From contig OX485806.1 in NCBI GenBank assembly GCA_950295325.1, positions 29,328,001 through 29,388,000 on the forward strand: a stretch of DNA of 60,000 nt, written 5' to 3'. Both the position numbers and the translations under genes were made by a program. The notes beneath the pieces are model-generated. The model worked only from the letters and a program-made list of their open reading frames with translations. It ran no database searches and was not told the DNA's origin. The DNA is from Polytrichum commune. Its lineage: Eukaryota > Streptophyta > Polytrichopsida > Polytrichales > Polytrichaceae. Position 1 is the first letter of the stretch. Each line of letters begins with the position of its first letter. Of this stretch, positions 30,891 through 42,360 are shown one piece after another.

Positions 30891-31507
30891 AACTAATCTA
30901 AACACCAATTTTTAGTTTTCAATTACAAATACAATAGGAAATGCAATGTCTCTAGAAACATTGGGAAACATAAGAGCGGCGCATGCACAACCACAACAAC
31001 AACCTAGAACCCTAAACCTATACTCTTATTTCGAAACACCATTTGAAACGAACATTTATGTTCGTTTCAATGGAACTATGATCCCTTCCACCACCAATGA
31101 TGCCCCACACATGACTCCCGTCTCCCAAAGGTCTAGACCTCCCTATTAAATTACATAACGATCACCATTTTAAACTATAAAATGGACTTTGAAAATAAAC
31201 ATATATAGTCAAACGGACATTTATTCTATTGAAATGGTAAACCACACCACCTACCGAGGTCCGGAGAAGATGAACACAATGATTGCTATGTAGAGCTTGG
31301 GGATTTCATTTTTCAAAGTCAAAGTGATACATGATTGAGGATCAAAGACCCCATATTATTGATATTAGGAGGTTAAATCACGATGGATTAGCAATCTTCT
31401 ATAAGATGAGGGCCGGTTTTTTTTATTTTTACCGTAATCCCCTTGGTAGGTGTTGGGAAAAGGCATTCGCTATCCTAAGGTAGTGCAAGGGTGATGTTTG
31501 TGTATAA
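30891..31507. other. flank of the hAT remnant, no gene
   Basis: No coding signal. A 28-bp inverted repeat lies at 31043-31070: 13-bp arms TTGAAACGAACAT / ATGTTCGTTTCAA around two bases. Confidence 0.45.
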
Positions 31508-31665
31508 TAGCCCACCCACACTTATTGGTGCAAGCCACCAATGAACGGTTCCTATTAACATTTATTACATCCAATGGCTCTCACTAGCTAAACTAACTCT
31601 AAAAATGGCCCTTGTTGGTAGGAACCGTTCACTGGTGGCTCGCACCAGTAGGTGTGGGTGGGCTA
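31508..31665. mobile_element. small MITE with long terminal inverted repeats
   Basis: 158 bp, flanked by TAA on both sides (31505-31507 and 31666-31668). Ends TAGCCCACCCACAC..GGTGCAAGCCACCA and, inverted, TGGTGGCTCGCACC..GTGTGGGTGGGCTA; arms about 46 bp with few mismatches. The TAA duplication fits PIF/Harbinger-type elements. A lone copy of one end lies at 15365. Confidence 0.8.
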
Positions 31666-31779
31666 TAACCTATCAAGGAGGGAGGCTAGGAAACGTTGAT
31701 TAATATGTGAAACTCAATTGTTGTTATTTAAGTGAACTTGATACCAACTTGACGATTTGAGTTAGTTGATCGAGGTTAA

Positions 31780-32282
31780 GGGCCATTTCACACATGAGTC
31801 AAGAGCCGTGACCATGAAATTGTGAGAGCCCAAAAGAAAGTGTCCAAAGGCTGTCCCAAGACACCTCCAAAATCATGTAGTGTGGTCATGGACTTTGAAC
31901 TCTAGTGTGAAGTCAAATGTGCCCGGGCCCTCAACCAAATGCTATTTCAATGAATTTCTATTCATGTGGGCCCTCACACATGATGAAATAGAATAAAATA
32001 AACCAACGGTTATGAGCGTTTAGAGTGCCATGGTCCCCGGTTTTGTGTTAGGCCTACCTCCAAGAGGTGGTTCTTAGAAATAGTCCAAGTGACCATGAAA
32101 CATGATCCATTCGATGCCATGTAGGAGTCCATGTAGACTTTACATCCATCTTGCATTCACATACTCCGTCGGTCCCTCAACCGAAGTGTGAAGCGAACTT
32201 GGACCGGCTCCGCCTTTCCCACAAATGAGAGTGCTTGAAGTGTACTGGTCACGGGCTCTCAGTCTCGTGTGTGAAGTGGCCC
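31780..32282. mobile_element. MITE family S, copy S2 (uninterrupted)
   Basis: 503 bp in opposite orientation to S1. Left end GGGCCATTTCACACATGAG, right end CTCGTGTGTGAAGTGGCCC followed by TTA. It gives the empty site that proves the insertion point of H2 in S1. Confidence 0.8.
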
Positions 32283-33937
32283 TTACTCTAACCCAACTTA
32301 GGGTCACGGAGACATAACATTCTTCGGAGCATGAACCTAGTTCGCTTTAATTTCCTTACCGCTTTCATGAACCTAGTTCAAAACCGGAAGATGACAACAC
32401 GAAACCGGCTGGGCATTGACAGGGGCGTCTAACAAGGGAATAAGCATGGTCGATTCCGGGCTGGGGAATCAAATGATATGAAATCGAACTGAAACCTTGC
32501 AACAATACATGCCCATTCTTCCTCTGGATTCAAGCATACCCTGTGCACTGGGACAGTGCGTGCGTGGACCCCAGTGGAACATGAGCGATGAATCGAGGAA
32601 TGTCACAAAATACGCTTGAGCACATGCAGACGCATGATCATGTTTCCCCCCACCAACTCTAAAACTGTTTTTATTATAAAGAAGAAGAAGAAGAAGAAGA
32701 AGAAAATCGTATCATCGCGGTCTGCTGCACTCGACACTGTAAGTTAAGTACCCAACGCAACCGATCGAGACGACCTGTGTGATCGTTGACGACGAATGAG
32801 AATCTGCACTCTCGCTCTGGAAACCTGCGAATCTCAACTCCTATATTTGGAGCTCGAAATGCCACGAGATGTGGTATTCGCAATTGCCCACCAAATGGAA
32901 CCACTTCCCGATGCGCTCGATCATCGAACGGCCCCCATCGTGCGGTCATGGAGCGAGAAGTGCATCGGCCCGGACAGGCATATATATATATGCCCTCATA
33001 GCTGGGAATGCGTGCCCGGAGAGGGAGAGAGAGAGGGAGAGAGAGAGAGGCATTGGCAATACTAAATCGAGCGGTGACCCCACTCCTCCCCAATGTTGCG
33101 ATGAACTAAGTTACCAGATTTGTGCCTTCCTAGCTTATTATTCCGACGTTATGTATGCATGCATGCTCCCGGACGATGGAGGGGGTGGGGTGTTCCCGAG
33201 GCCCCGAGGCTCCTCAGCCAGCATCAGCATTCTGGAAGCAAGAATCGAGTGACATCACGCACTTGACATCACGGCGTCCACCTGCTGATGGTGGCACCGT
33301 CACGATGTGCATCTTCCGAGAGCTGAGTCACTCGGCACCCTCTCACTAGCTTGTGCATTATAAACATGAACCCCGGACCGCACTAGTGAGGGCCGCGTTC
33401 ACACTAGAGCTCGAAGAATTTTGGGCGTGGTCGGTCAAATCCCCGGCTACATGCAATGTACGGGGAGTACCGAGGTTCGGTTACGAGCTAGCCGAGTTTT
33501 TTTGAGATGTTTTTGAAAGGTCAAATTGTCGAGGTCATAAATCGACCAGTTCAAGGGAGAACAGACCGGTAACATGGCCGGTCGAGGCATCGTCGTTTGG
33601 GATATTTACTTAACCGTTTTTTTTTTTTTTTTTTAAAAGAGCAAGTAGTCGAAGGGACTAGGGATAGGGCATAAATGTTACGAGGGTGATACTAGATTCA
33701 CGACTCGTAAGGTCAAAAACCATGGAGGCTACTTTGAGGTCGGTTCCGTTATCACTGAGCCGATTAGGGTTTTGAAGCTCTAAGCAGCCAAGGACCCTCC
33801 CTCACAAGTATAAGAAGAGTTTGAGCCCCTTGGGCAAAGTACCTCACTCCTCCATTGGGGTTTTTCTCTCTACCCCATTCATGCTCAAAGCTTCTACTTC
33901 TGCTCCAATGTTTTCAAGCTCGGTGGTGTTTTTACAG
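32283..33937. other. GC-richer intergenic stretch with microsatellites
   Basis: Holds (GAA)n at about 32679-32704, a GAGA-rich tract at 33019-33051 and poly-T at about 33618-33636. ORFs of up to 139 codons overlap on both strands at 32674-33252, but none resembles a known protein. GGGCCGCGTTCACACTAGAG at 33390 looks like a single end of a U/S-type MITE. TATAAGAAGAG at about 33810 and the pyrimidine-rich stretch after it recall an LTR promoter, without proof. Confidence 0.4.
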
Positions 33938-34470
33938 ACTATGTGTAGAGTGAAATAAAATGTATGGTAATTATTGCGTTTCAATTGTGAACATTAAAGT
34001 GCGTGTTAGTTTAGGATATTTCTCAAACCATCCTTGCAAATTGCATATAGTAGTAATGAGGGCATTGGTTGTTTATTTTAATAGATTGAGTGTTGTTGTG
34101 ACCATTGAGATTAGGTTGTGAACTCACAATGAAGGAGCACTCCACATGGTACCCGAATCTAGTTCTTGGTTTGTGATATGAGTATAGCCCATGTACCAAA
34201 ATAATTCACTTTGGGAACTGATTAACTATGGCACCCCATCTTCTGATGGGCACGTGTTAATATACGGGTTGTTTGAAAACACATTATGCCATAAAAGCAT
34301 TTCTCCCCAACACTCGCATCTGGTTGGTATTTAAGACAGTGCATATAATTAGAAACAAGAAGAGTATTCTCTTCAATTTTTTTGGGTATTAATTCTAAAT
34401 GAACATATCCACATTTACTTGCCTCGATGCCAAACAACATCCCAAAGATCCGAAACATTCTCCAACCTAC
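33938..34470. repeat. dispersed direct repeat R, copy 1
   Basis: Matches 39245-39840 in the same orientation through blocks such as TAGTTTAGGAYWTCTCTCAAA, ATATAGTAGTAATGAGGG, TATCCACATTWACTTGCCT and CCATAAAAGCATTTCTCCC. It is decayed but recognisable. A 78-codon minus-strand ORF (34458-34222; FRIFGMLFGIEASKCGYVHL) lies in it. A similar reading on the other copy (ASLCGYVQMEL) suggests an old protein-coding segment of an unidentified element. Confidence 0.55.
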
Positions 34471-35749
34471 TTATCATGTGCCATCTTCAAGTGAATGATG
34501 AGGAGACCCAAGAGTTGTGAAAGTTTTTATCATAACCATCCTTTAAAACCCATGTTGGAGATGGCACAATCTTATATTACAACACTCTAAACCCCAGGGT
34601 AGGGTATTATACAATCAAAACCCCTAAAACATATACCCTAAAAGTGCATGGGATGGATTCTAGCATCTCAAATACGTCACTTAGAATCATGTGGTATGAT
34701 AAATTTTCTTCATAACAAACATGGGGGCTAGTTTGCCAAAACGATTATTCCCAAAAGTGAGTGCCTAGGGTTATCATTGGCACAAAGCTTTGCTATAGTT
34801 TGTATCACCATTTAGCCCATGGAGTGCGTTCCATGATAACTTGGCCCCTAATAGCTTTGTAGTTGATTCATCCCGATAAATCGACTTGGACCATGTCAAA
34901 AGTTTTGATGTTGATTTAGGGATTAAGGCATTCTTTAACATAAAATAAAGTGGATCCCAATGTGTTTCAAATTATAAGTTGGTCCAAACACCGCTACTAC
35001 GGTATACTTTGGTGACATTAGGATCAAATTTGGCAAGCAACCTAACATCTCATGGAGAGAAATCATGACCAACATCACTCAAGGCAAATGCCCAAAAAGG
35101 AATTGCTAAGCATGCTTTTGTAGAGGCAGTTCCAATACCTAATCACTTATAATTTTGACCTCGTGAAAGAATCCAACCATGTCCCCAGTGGGATTCCCAA
35201 TTTTTGTGTGAAAAAGACTAGGAATTGACATCTTCTTCATGGTATTACTCTCTAGACCATTTGGATTGAACACAATGACAAGGTGCTCTAGCCAAGATCA
35301 ATGGCATGAAACCAAAGTTAAATACCTCATCTGGGACGACCTCATTACGTACACCAAGATAGCATGGCATGTCAAGTATGTGAAGATTAGCATATTCTTG
35401 ATCGAGGCATAGCCCCAAGGTTTCAACCAAACTTAAGGTGCTAGAGGTGCTAGAGGTGCTCTTTGTAAAGGGGAAAGGGGGGGGGGGGGGGGATTTGACA
35501 ATGACAATGTATGTAGGTTGCATTGCATTCTAGTTGGTCATTTGTTGGTCCGAGGGTTGTCCTTAGTTGGTGAGGGTTTATCCTTGGAGGGGTTGGGTCT
35601 TTGTTATTTTTTAAAGTGGTGGTGTAATGCGCCCAAGGGGCCACAACACCCTTTGAAGTGGGTATGTTTTAATGGTTCTTAATTGATTTAAGGCATTGGC
35701 TTATTGGTCTTCTATCTCTATAAAAAATAGATTAAAATGTACCTAGTCA
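34471..35749. other. intergenic, probably interior of a decayed element
   Basis: No intact frame. It lies between the two R repeats (33938 and 39245), which could be the ends of one element of about 5.9 kb or two independent copies. A run of about 18 G is at 35475-35492. Confidence 0.35.
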
Positions 35750-35971
35750 CCACAATGATTATCCCAATTAGTGTGTGTTATTATTTGGAGTTTTGCAGTG
35801 CAATAACGTCTCACTCATGAGTTCATTCTTTACTAACAAAAGTCCAAACAGTAGTTTGGACATTATAGATCATAAATGACTTTGCTTGGTAAAATACTAC
35901 ATCCTCATCAAATGTTTATAGCACTGCATAACCCCGAATAGTAACACACCATAATTGGGATAACCAATGTA
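35750..35971. mobile_element. MITE family T, copy T1
   Basis: Left CACAATGATTATCCCAATTAG and right TAATTGGGATAACCAATGTAC are imperfect inverted repeats. The interior shows the family pattern TGCAGTGCAATAACGTCTCA and TTGCTTGGTAAAATAC. About 220 bp. Confidence 0.65.
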
Positions 35972-35975
35972 CTCA

Positions 35976-36563
35976 TGGCTGCTCCACACTATGGCCGAAG
36001 GTCGAGAGGCCATCAATTTCCACCAATCAGATTGCAAAAAACCAAGAATTCGGCCTCTCGACCCTTAACACTAGAGGCCAAAGTCCAAAGGCCGTCGCTC
36101 TCCAAAATGCCTACATGGCAATATTTTTTGACCAAGGCGACAAACTCTGGGAGGAAGTTTCGGTCGGACAGGAATGGAAACCCAAACTATGGTTGAGAGG
36201 TTGTCGATTTTTTTTCATAAAATAAAATACAAAATTTGACAAGATCTTGGCCGTTAGATTGGAGGGGTTGTTTTGGACATAAATAAAGTGGGAAGCTCCT
36301 TCTTCCTCTCCCTCTTGGATTTTGGGCTTGGCTTTTGGAGGCTTCGCACTATGGTTGTCCAAGTCAAGAGACCGTGGCAGTTCATGGCCGAAGGTTTGGA
36401 CTTTGAGCTTGACCTTTGGAGGGTTCATACTATACCTGGCCAAAGGCTCCAATTCCTATATTTTATTGGCTATTTTTCAGCCTATTTCTTTAGACTCTCA
36501 ACAAAGTTTGGCCATTCAATCATATGGTCTCTCGACTTGGACGACCATAGTGTGAAGCGGCCC
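35976..36563. mobile_element. MITE family U (588 bp)
   Basis: Flanked by TCA (35973-35975 and 36564-36566). Ends TGGCTGCTCCACACTATGG and, inverted, CCATAGTGTGAAGCGGCCC. Subterminal GGTCGAGAGGCC / TCTCGACTTGGACGACC repeats extend the inverted arms. A 3-bp duplication and GGGCC..TTCACAC ends ally it with family S. It begins 5 bp after T1. ORFs inside are not recognised. Confidence 0.7.
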
Positions 36564-36881
36564 TCATACAACAACAAAGCGCTTCAATGCAGTTATAGTC
36601 AAGTAAATCATTTTGAAAACAGCTCACTCTTTCCTAACATAGGGCAACACATTCCTAAATAAAAACACTTGCCCCTTGCATGTGTGCATTAATATTGAAT
36701 TTAGTTGGCTTCAACCCTCAAAAAATCATTTTTTGGGGGCTTCTCAAAAGGTAGTTTATGTCCACATCCTCTTAAGGCTCAAACTGACATGTGATGAGGT
36801 TCCAAAGTCTGACCTCTAAATAACGTCAACTTGTTGTCCTACTTGTTCGCCATAGCTAGGCACCCACCACTTTGACTTAAG
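36564..36881. other. intergenic, nothing recognised
   Basis: A short AT-rich spacer between two MITEs; no gene seen. Confidence 0.5.
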
Positions 36882-37240
36882 GTGAGTTTTCATGCATGCT
36901 ACTTGCCTATCAAATTCTAGTGTGAATAAAGACAAAGCCGTCCAAATGTAGATGGAATCTAGTGGGGTAGGGTTTGTATGTGCCAACTAGCTAGTAGCTA
37001 CTCCTTTCTTCTTAAATCCAGGTCCACCTACTAACCACCTCTTCCTCCTCTTAAAACCAGTCTTTAATTCTTTTGCGACCAGCACTTCTAGGTTTAAGAT
37101 CTTTAGTGGGCAAATGAAAGACTAGCAGTCCGTGTCCACGGCCGCCCGCATTCTAGCATACCACTATAATGTGGTTGGATGGGGGCTTGACCCATTATTA
37201 TCTAGAATATAGTGGGCAAGCATCCTACATGGAAACTCAC
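36882..37240. mobile_element. MITE family W, copy W2
   Basis: Ends GTGAGTTTTCATGCATGCTA and, inverted, CCTACATGGAAACTCAC, with TCTAGTGGGGTAGGG and GGGCAAGCATCC subterminal blocks. About 360 bp, in opposite orientation to W1. Confidence 0.65.
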
Positions 37241-37807
37241 TCTCATGCCCCTACCAACAGTATCCAATGTGAAAATATTGTCAATTATCTTATTCCACAT
37301 AGTTTTCTTATTCGCGTGCAGAAACGCACCAGTTTGACCCGAAAAGAACTCCGATTCTTTATAGAAGCTCTATCATCTCGTGTTATTAAGATTATTTGAT
37401 CGCATGATCAACATCAAAAACTCCAAATTAATCTTGAGACAACCTTGTGGAGATGATTAACCACAAACATGTGGAGATAAAGGTTTTCACTGGAACCCCT
37501 TTACCTTGGTAATGTTGGTGGAGGCCCAGCTCAAAAGAGATGGGTGTCTAGCCATGGCCCTACTTGCTACAAACATGAGTAGCTTGACAAATGTTTTATG
37601 TGGGCCCTTTGTTTTGCTGGCTCGGATGCATCAACCCATTTTTAGTTCCCAAAATGGACATGAAACAATGCCAAAAACACATGAACGCCAGTCTAATCTA
37701 AGTTTAAGTCGTGGCTGCCCCTCGTTTAGGCATGGTTTCTCATCAAATGTAGCTCACATTTGGCCCATTCTGTTAATCACCTCGATTCTTTCCAACAAGG
37801 TTTTAAG
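37241..37807. other. intergenic, nothing recognised
   Basis: A 117-codon plus-strand ORF at 37506-37859 shows no family resemblance and runs into the Z repeat, so it is probably chance. Confidence 0.4.
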
Positions 37808-38154
37808 GGAGAAAAGGGAATTGTCACTTACAAGTGTACCTCTCATCCATCCAACATAACACAGAAAAGGGAATTGTCACTTACAAGTGTACCTCTCATC
37901 CATCCAACATAACACAGAAAAGGGAATTGTCACTTACAAGTGTACCTCTCATCCATCCAACATAACAACTTGACTCCCTATAGGTTTGTGGCCGATTCGT
38001 TTCAAATGACTTGGACTAGCTTGATTTCGGGTCTTTGAAGCTGATTTCGGTGTTGAAATAACTAACAATATACTCACATGGGCTGCATGTTATTTTAGAG
38101 GTTTTATTTGGGATGAAAGAGAGGTACACTCATAGGTGACGATTCCCTTTCTCC
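37808..38154. mobile_element. MITE-like element Z with a triplicated left end
   Basis: Left GGAGAAAAGGGAATTGTCAC..GTGTACCTCTC and right GAGAGGTACACTC..GTGACGATTCCCTTTCTCC form terminal inverted repeats of about 38 bp. The left end is present as three tandem 53-bp copies (37810-37968) and the right end as one. Confidence 0.65.
37810..37968. repeat. three identical 53-bp tandem copies
   Basis: Units start AGAAAAGGGAATTGTCACTT at 37810, 37863 and 37916 and are identical by eye, ending ..CATCCATCCAACATAACAC. The unit is the terminal repeat of element Z plus about 15 bp. Confidence 0.95.
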
Positions 38155-39244
38155 AGTTGTAAGGACTTGCCTATCATTTTTCTAGGTCATCTACATTTGA
38201 GTGGTGTGTGTGGTGGGGTGTGGAACTAAGAATGGAGAACAAAAAGACATGTGTGAAAAACACGTTGAATTACACGCTTATAATCTGTAAATTATTCTAG
38301 GCTCAATGGTCAACACAAGGGAGGAGAAGCGTGGATGACACTAGGCCATGCAATTTCTTTGGTTGCCATCAACTTTTGAGATGTTTTGAGTCAACTTGTT
38401 TGATTATTCAAGTGAAAACACATTGCTTCTTAAGGTGTGATCAATTTGTGTTTGTCCCTTGTTTACAACTAAAATTGCTCGTTGTCCACCAATTATGTTA
38501 TGGAGGGCCTCGCTTTGGAGGTCTTGGCCAAGTAAAAGTTCTTGTGCAAAATTGAATGAATGCATGGATCAACCTCTCGATTAAATTAGCAATTTTGGAA
38601 GGGAGGGTGGGAATAAATACGAACCTATCATTTGTGCAAAAACTTTTTGGTCGGGATATCTCCTAAGGACTATCACTTTGATATGTTTAAAGATCACGAG
38701 TATGGTTATCATTGCATTTGGCAAATTGACAAATATGAAATAAATTTGTCAAAACAACTATATGGATTACCTTTCTAGTGATCAACACTCATGTCACATC
38801 AAATAACCATATTATGTTACACCAATACATGTAAGATCAGTTTGAGACCACACCTCTAAAACATTCAACCCTACTTTTCTTCACACAAACACCTCAAATG
38901 TCAAGCACTTGGCGTAGCTCACAAGTCCCCCTACATAGACGCATGACACGATATGGGGCATGATGAACCATCACTACATTATCATGGGTTGCATGGACCT
39001 TTATGCCACATATCACATACTACAATGACCATGCACCATGGTCGACATAGTGTTTCAATGTAAAATTGTAGCATTGTGGGGCACGAAACATATAGAGTTT
39101 GATGGGTTAATCATGGTTAGTAAACATGTGTTCCGGATGTGGGTTAAACAACTTGTGTCCTCAAGAAATAGTTGGTATGCATGCGGTGTTAACACCATCA
39201 TCCATCAACCATCCAACATAATTAACCCCTAAAGGATCACTTGT
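38155..39244. other. intergenic, nothing recognised
   Basis: Short ORFs only (up to 74 codons), none recognised. AT-rich. Confidence 0.4.
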
Positions 39245-39840
39245 AGAGTGAAGTATAGTACAATTTAGTGTAGAATTTACAACAACTTTTATGTCTTTAA
39301 TTGGGGACATTAAAGTGGGTATTAGTTTAGGACTTCTCTCAAATCATCCCTATGGATTGGATATAATAGTATTGAGGGTATTGAGATTTTATTCTGATAT
39401 CATTTGAGATTGTTTTGACTGTCAAGATTAGGCCATGAAATCCCAACGATGGAATAATCCATGAGTTGTCTAAGTCTAGTTTTTGGTTGGTGTTGCCTTC
39501 TTGATGGTTGTATTATTGTTTTCGAGGCAACCATTTTCCTTCTAGAGCTCTACATGTGAGTTTTAGCCCATCTACCAGAAAAATAAACTACTTTTGGAGA
39601 TACTTTACTATGGCTTCCTAGGGTTGTTGTAGACATATGTCAAATATAGGTTGCTTTGACAATTTTACTCCATAAAAATGTTTCCCACATACTCAAATAT
39701 GTGCAATATATAAGAAGATGTATATATCTAGAAATGTCTATTTTTCCCAAGATTTTGGGCCCATTTTAGTTCCATTTGGACCTATCCACATTAACTTGCC
39801 TTGACGTGAAAATGACTTCAAAATGTCGAGAAGCGTTTGC
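39245..39840. repeat. dispersed direct repeat R, copy 2
   Basis: Partner of 33938-34470; see the blocks listed there. Starts near TAGAGTGAAGTATAGTAC and ends near CTTGCCTTGACGTGAAAATG. Confidence 0.55.
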
Positions 39841-40069
39841 AAAAACCCCAGATGTCACCATGTTCTAGATAGGTGAAAAAATGGCAAATCGCTATCAAAT
39901 GATTCCCCCCCCCCCCTAGGAGATAAAGCCTTGCAAAACCGACCCCCTAAAGTTTATAAATCACAATTTGGCCTTGAAAAATAGTTTGTGAACCGAATCA
40001 AAATTGTGCAAAAAGTCAAATATGGCATGATGATCCTTAAGGGGTTAAGATTGAGAAGGGGGTATCGGA

Positions 40070-40175
40070 ACTGGGTGTTTCTACTCTACATCACAAATGA
40101 AGTTGTCCCTTGCTCCTCTAAAATATGTGATTGGCCATTGAACTCATCATGGGACCACTTTGATTTACAATATAA
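40070..40175. repeat. decayed left end of a family H element
   Basis: AATGAAGTTGTCCCTTGC, AAATATGTGATTGGCCATTGAA and GGGACCACTTTGATTTACA match H1 positions 10121-10195 in order. No right end was found. Confidence 0.5.
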
Positions 40176-40380
40176 TACATGTCCCAAAAACGATCACCAT
40201 TCTAAGCTCAATAATCAACTTAATTGACGCAAAGGACCACCTAATGAGCACAAAAGCCTTTTCCTTCGACTGTGACGAGAAAGAGAGAGAGATCATGCCC
40301 AACCACTAGATTTTGTGGAAAAGATATTCGTATGAGCTCCCAAAATAATCGACGGTGGCCTCGATTTGGCTTTGCTAAAC

Positions 40381-41021
40381 CAGTGCCCGGGAAGTATTTG
40401 GGCATAGTTAGTCGGTCAAGAATCAAGACCCGAGTGATTCTAAATGCAGCCGGTTACATGTTGACATCATCTTCCGGTTTTGCTTTCATTCATTTGAGGT
40501 ATATTCATCTATAGATTCCTGTAAGAATGATCGGTAATTCTCCTGAAGTCTCCAACGTCAACCGGTTATTTCTCAAACTCAACCGGTTATTTCATATGTA
40601 ACTAAGGGCAAGCCCAGTGGTCCTGGATCCGCATCTACATCTGCATTTTTTCATCCGCGATGCAGATACAGATCCAGGAATGTGGCCCAGTGGACCTTCT
40701 AAACTCAGAATTTGGATGAAAACTTAAGCATGAACTGACGCCCTCCCTGCATAACGTCGACTTATGCAGGGAGTTTGCTATTTGAATAAGACGCCCATCA
40801 TTAAGGGTACTTGTCAAATAAGACAAGCCAGCTGCCGACTTCGTAGCGCTTGGCTTCCGGTACAGGGGTAGTTTAGGGTAAATTAATATGGTGGGATGCA
40901 GGCATGACTGGCCGACTTAGCTGCATCCCGGATGGAGCCCACTTTCCGTTCCCGGATGCAGATGCAGGTGCAGGAAGTCACTGGGCTTGCCCTAACCGCC
41001 GGTTCTTCCCGAACATAGCTG
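40381..41021. mobile_element. family C element, hAT-like, interrupted by a 386-bp MITE
   Basis: Begins CAGTGCCCGGGAAGTATTTG and ends TTCTTCCCGAACATAGC. The flanks TGCTAAAC and TGCTAACC form an 8-bp duplication with one mismatch, as hAT elements make. The interior has ATGTTGACATCATCTTCCGG, ATCGGTAATTCTCCTGAAGTC and two CAACCGGTTATTTC blocks. Without the MITE it is about 250 bp. Confidence 0.6.
40607..40992. mobile_element. PIF/Harbinger-type MITE nested in a family C element
   Basis: 386 bp flanked by TAA (40604-40606 and 40993-40995), with inverted ends GGGCAAGCCCAGTG / CACTGGGCTTGCCC and subterminal TGCATCTGCA-like repeats. The related family C copy at 15155-15210 reads TTAATTAACTGCCGG without the insert, supporting the TAA site. 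Confidence 0.8.
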
Positions 41022-41862
41022 CTAACCATATTTGTACTACATAAATAATTGTGTGTTGCATATCCCAGAAGAAGTGGGCTAGTAGATAAGTTATAAACAT
41101 CCATCTTTAACATATGATCCGTGATGCAATTAATCTGCTCCCAATTTTACTCGAAATCAGCATGGCAGTACTGCAACAATGGGCCAAACAAGACTTTTTT
41201 CCCCTAGGAACCTATAGTAAGTGTGTTTTTTTTTTTGAGACAGAAGGCCAAACGGCCAGCGCCAAAATGGATACCACAAAAGAAAAAACACGCGCCCTCA
41301 CAGAGGGGAGGTACCTATAGTAAGTGTGAAGATGGAAACCATGCTACATTACCAGCCTCTACTTATTCATACGAACGTCCCGATTGGTGGTTTAGGCTCG
41401 CTCCTTGTTTCTAGTGGGTTGGAGTTCTATATAAGTAGTGGCATGGGGCACACAAACATGTGACTCAAAATCTCTGGATCGTGATCTCTCTTTTGGGGCC
41501 CTTTTCCCTATTTTCTTTTTCAAATTAGGCCCAAATACGCTAGAGCTGCTTTAACTTTAGTGAGCGAGGTTTACTGATAAAAATGACATAAACCGTCACT
41601 CCTGCTGGCTGTATATAGCCCTGCCCTATAATTTGACTAAGAAAGTGCAATTAAACGCAGTCTCACAAACGTGTTCACTGCATGTTCACTTTCAGAAATT
41701 TTGATTGTGAAGGTAACCGGGCTTTTATTACAAATCTCCACTATTTTGTTTGTTTAGGGTTTAGGTTTGATTTTTGGGGACATCCAACATAAATTGCACA
41801 AACTTGAGTTGTCTTATACCATGTCCAAATATGGATCAATGACTGGTCCATATCATGCCCTG
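41022..41862. other. intergenic, nothing recognised
   Basis: GGTACCTATAGTAAGTGTG near 41310 repeats AACCTATAGTAAGTGTG of 41210, bounding a roughly 100-bp insertion-like stretch that begins with poly-T. No gene seen. Confidence 0.4.
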
Positions 41863-42046
41863 GCACACTAGGGGGACCAGCGGTTTCCCCACCCAGCTCG
41901 GCTGGTTCGGGGGCCCCCACAGCTGGGGGCGGCTAGCCAAAACGCTTGATTGACAAGGTCTCAAAGTGCTTCAACTGGCCACCCCCAACTGCGGGGGGGC
42001 CTGAACCAGCAGGGTTGGTTGAGAGGACCGTTGGTCCCCCGGTGTG
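41863..42046. mobile_element. GC-rich foldback element F3
   Basis: Arms of about 75-80 bp: CACACTAGGGGGACCAGCGG..CCCACAGCTGGGGGCGGC and, inverted, GCCACCCCCAACTGCGGGGG..CCGTTGGTCCCCCGGTGTG. The unit folds into one long imperfect hairpin. It is much more GC-rich than its surroundings. Confidence 0.7.
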
Positions 42047-42360
42047 GTTCAATTATAAGTAGGAGAGTTTCCATCTTGATAGGGGTTCTTGTCTTATATG
42101 CACTGACGAAACTATGACATCTAGTGAGATTTGTGAGTAGGACGACAAAGTCGTTACTAATAGCGGTAAATTTCTAAGAGAGATGAACTTTCTTCTATCA
42201 CGAGGGACTCATGTTGTTGCTAAGTAGTAGTGTTGAGCTTGGTGTGGGCATGGTGTAAGTTGCTCATGTTGATGTGGATGTTGTGTTCAAGATGTTGTAA
42301 AGTAAGTAGTAGTTTTGAACTTTCCCTATCAAGAAGGACTCCTCCTACTGCCCCGGAGCA

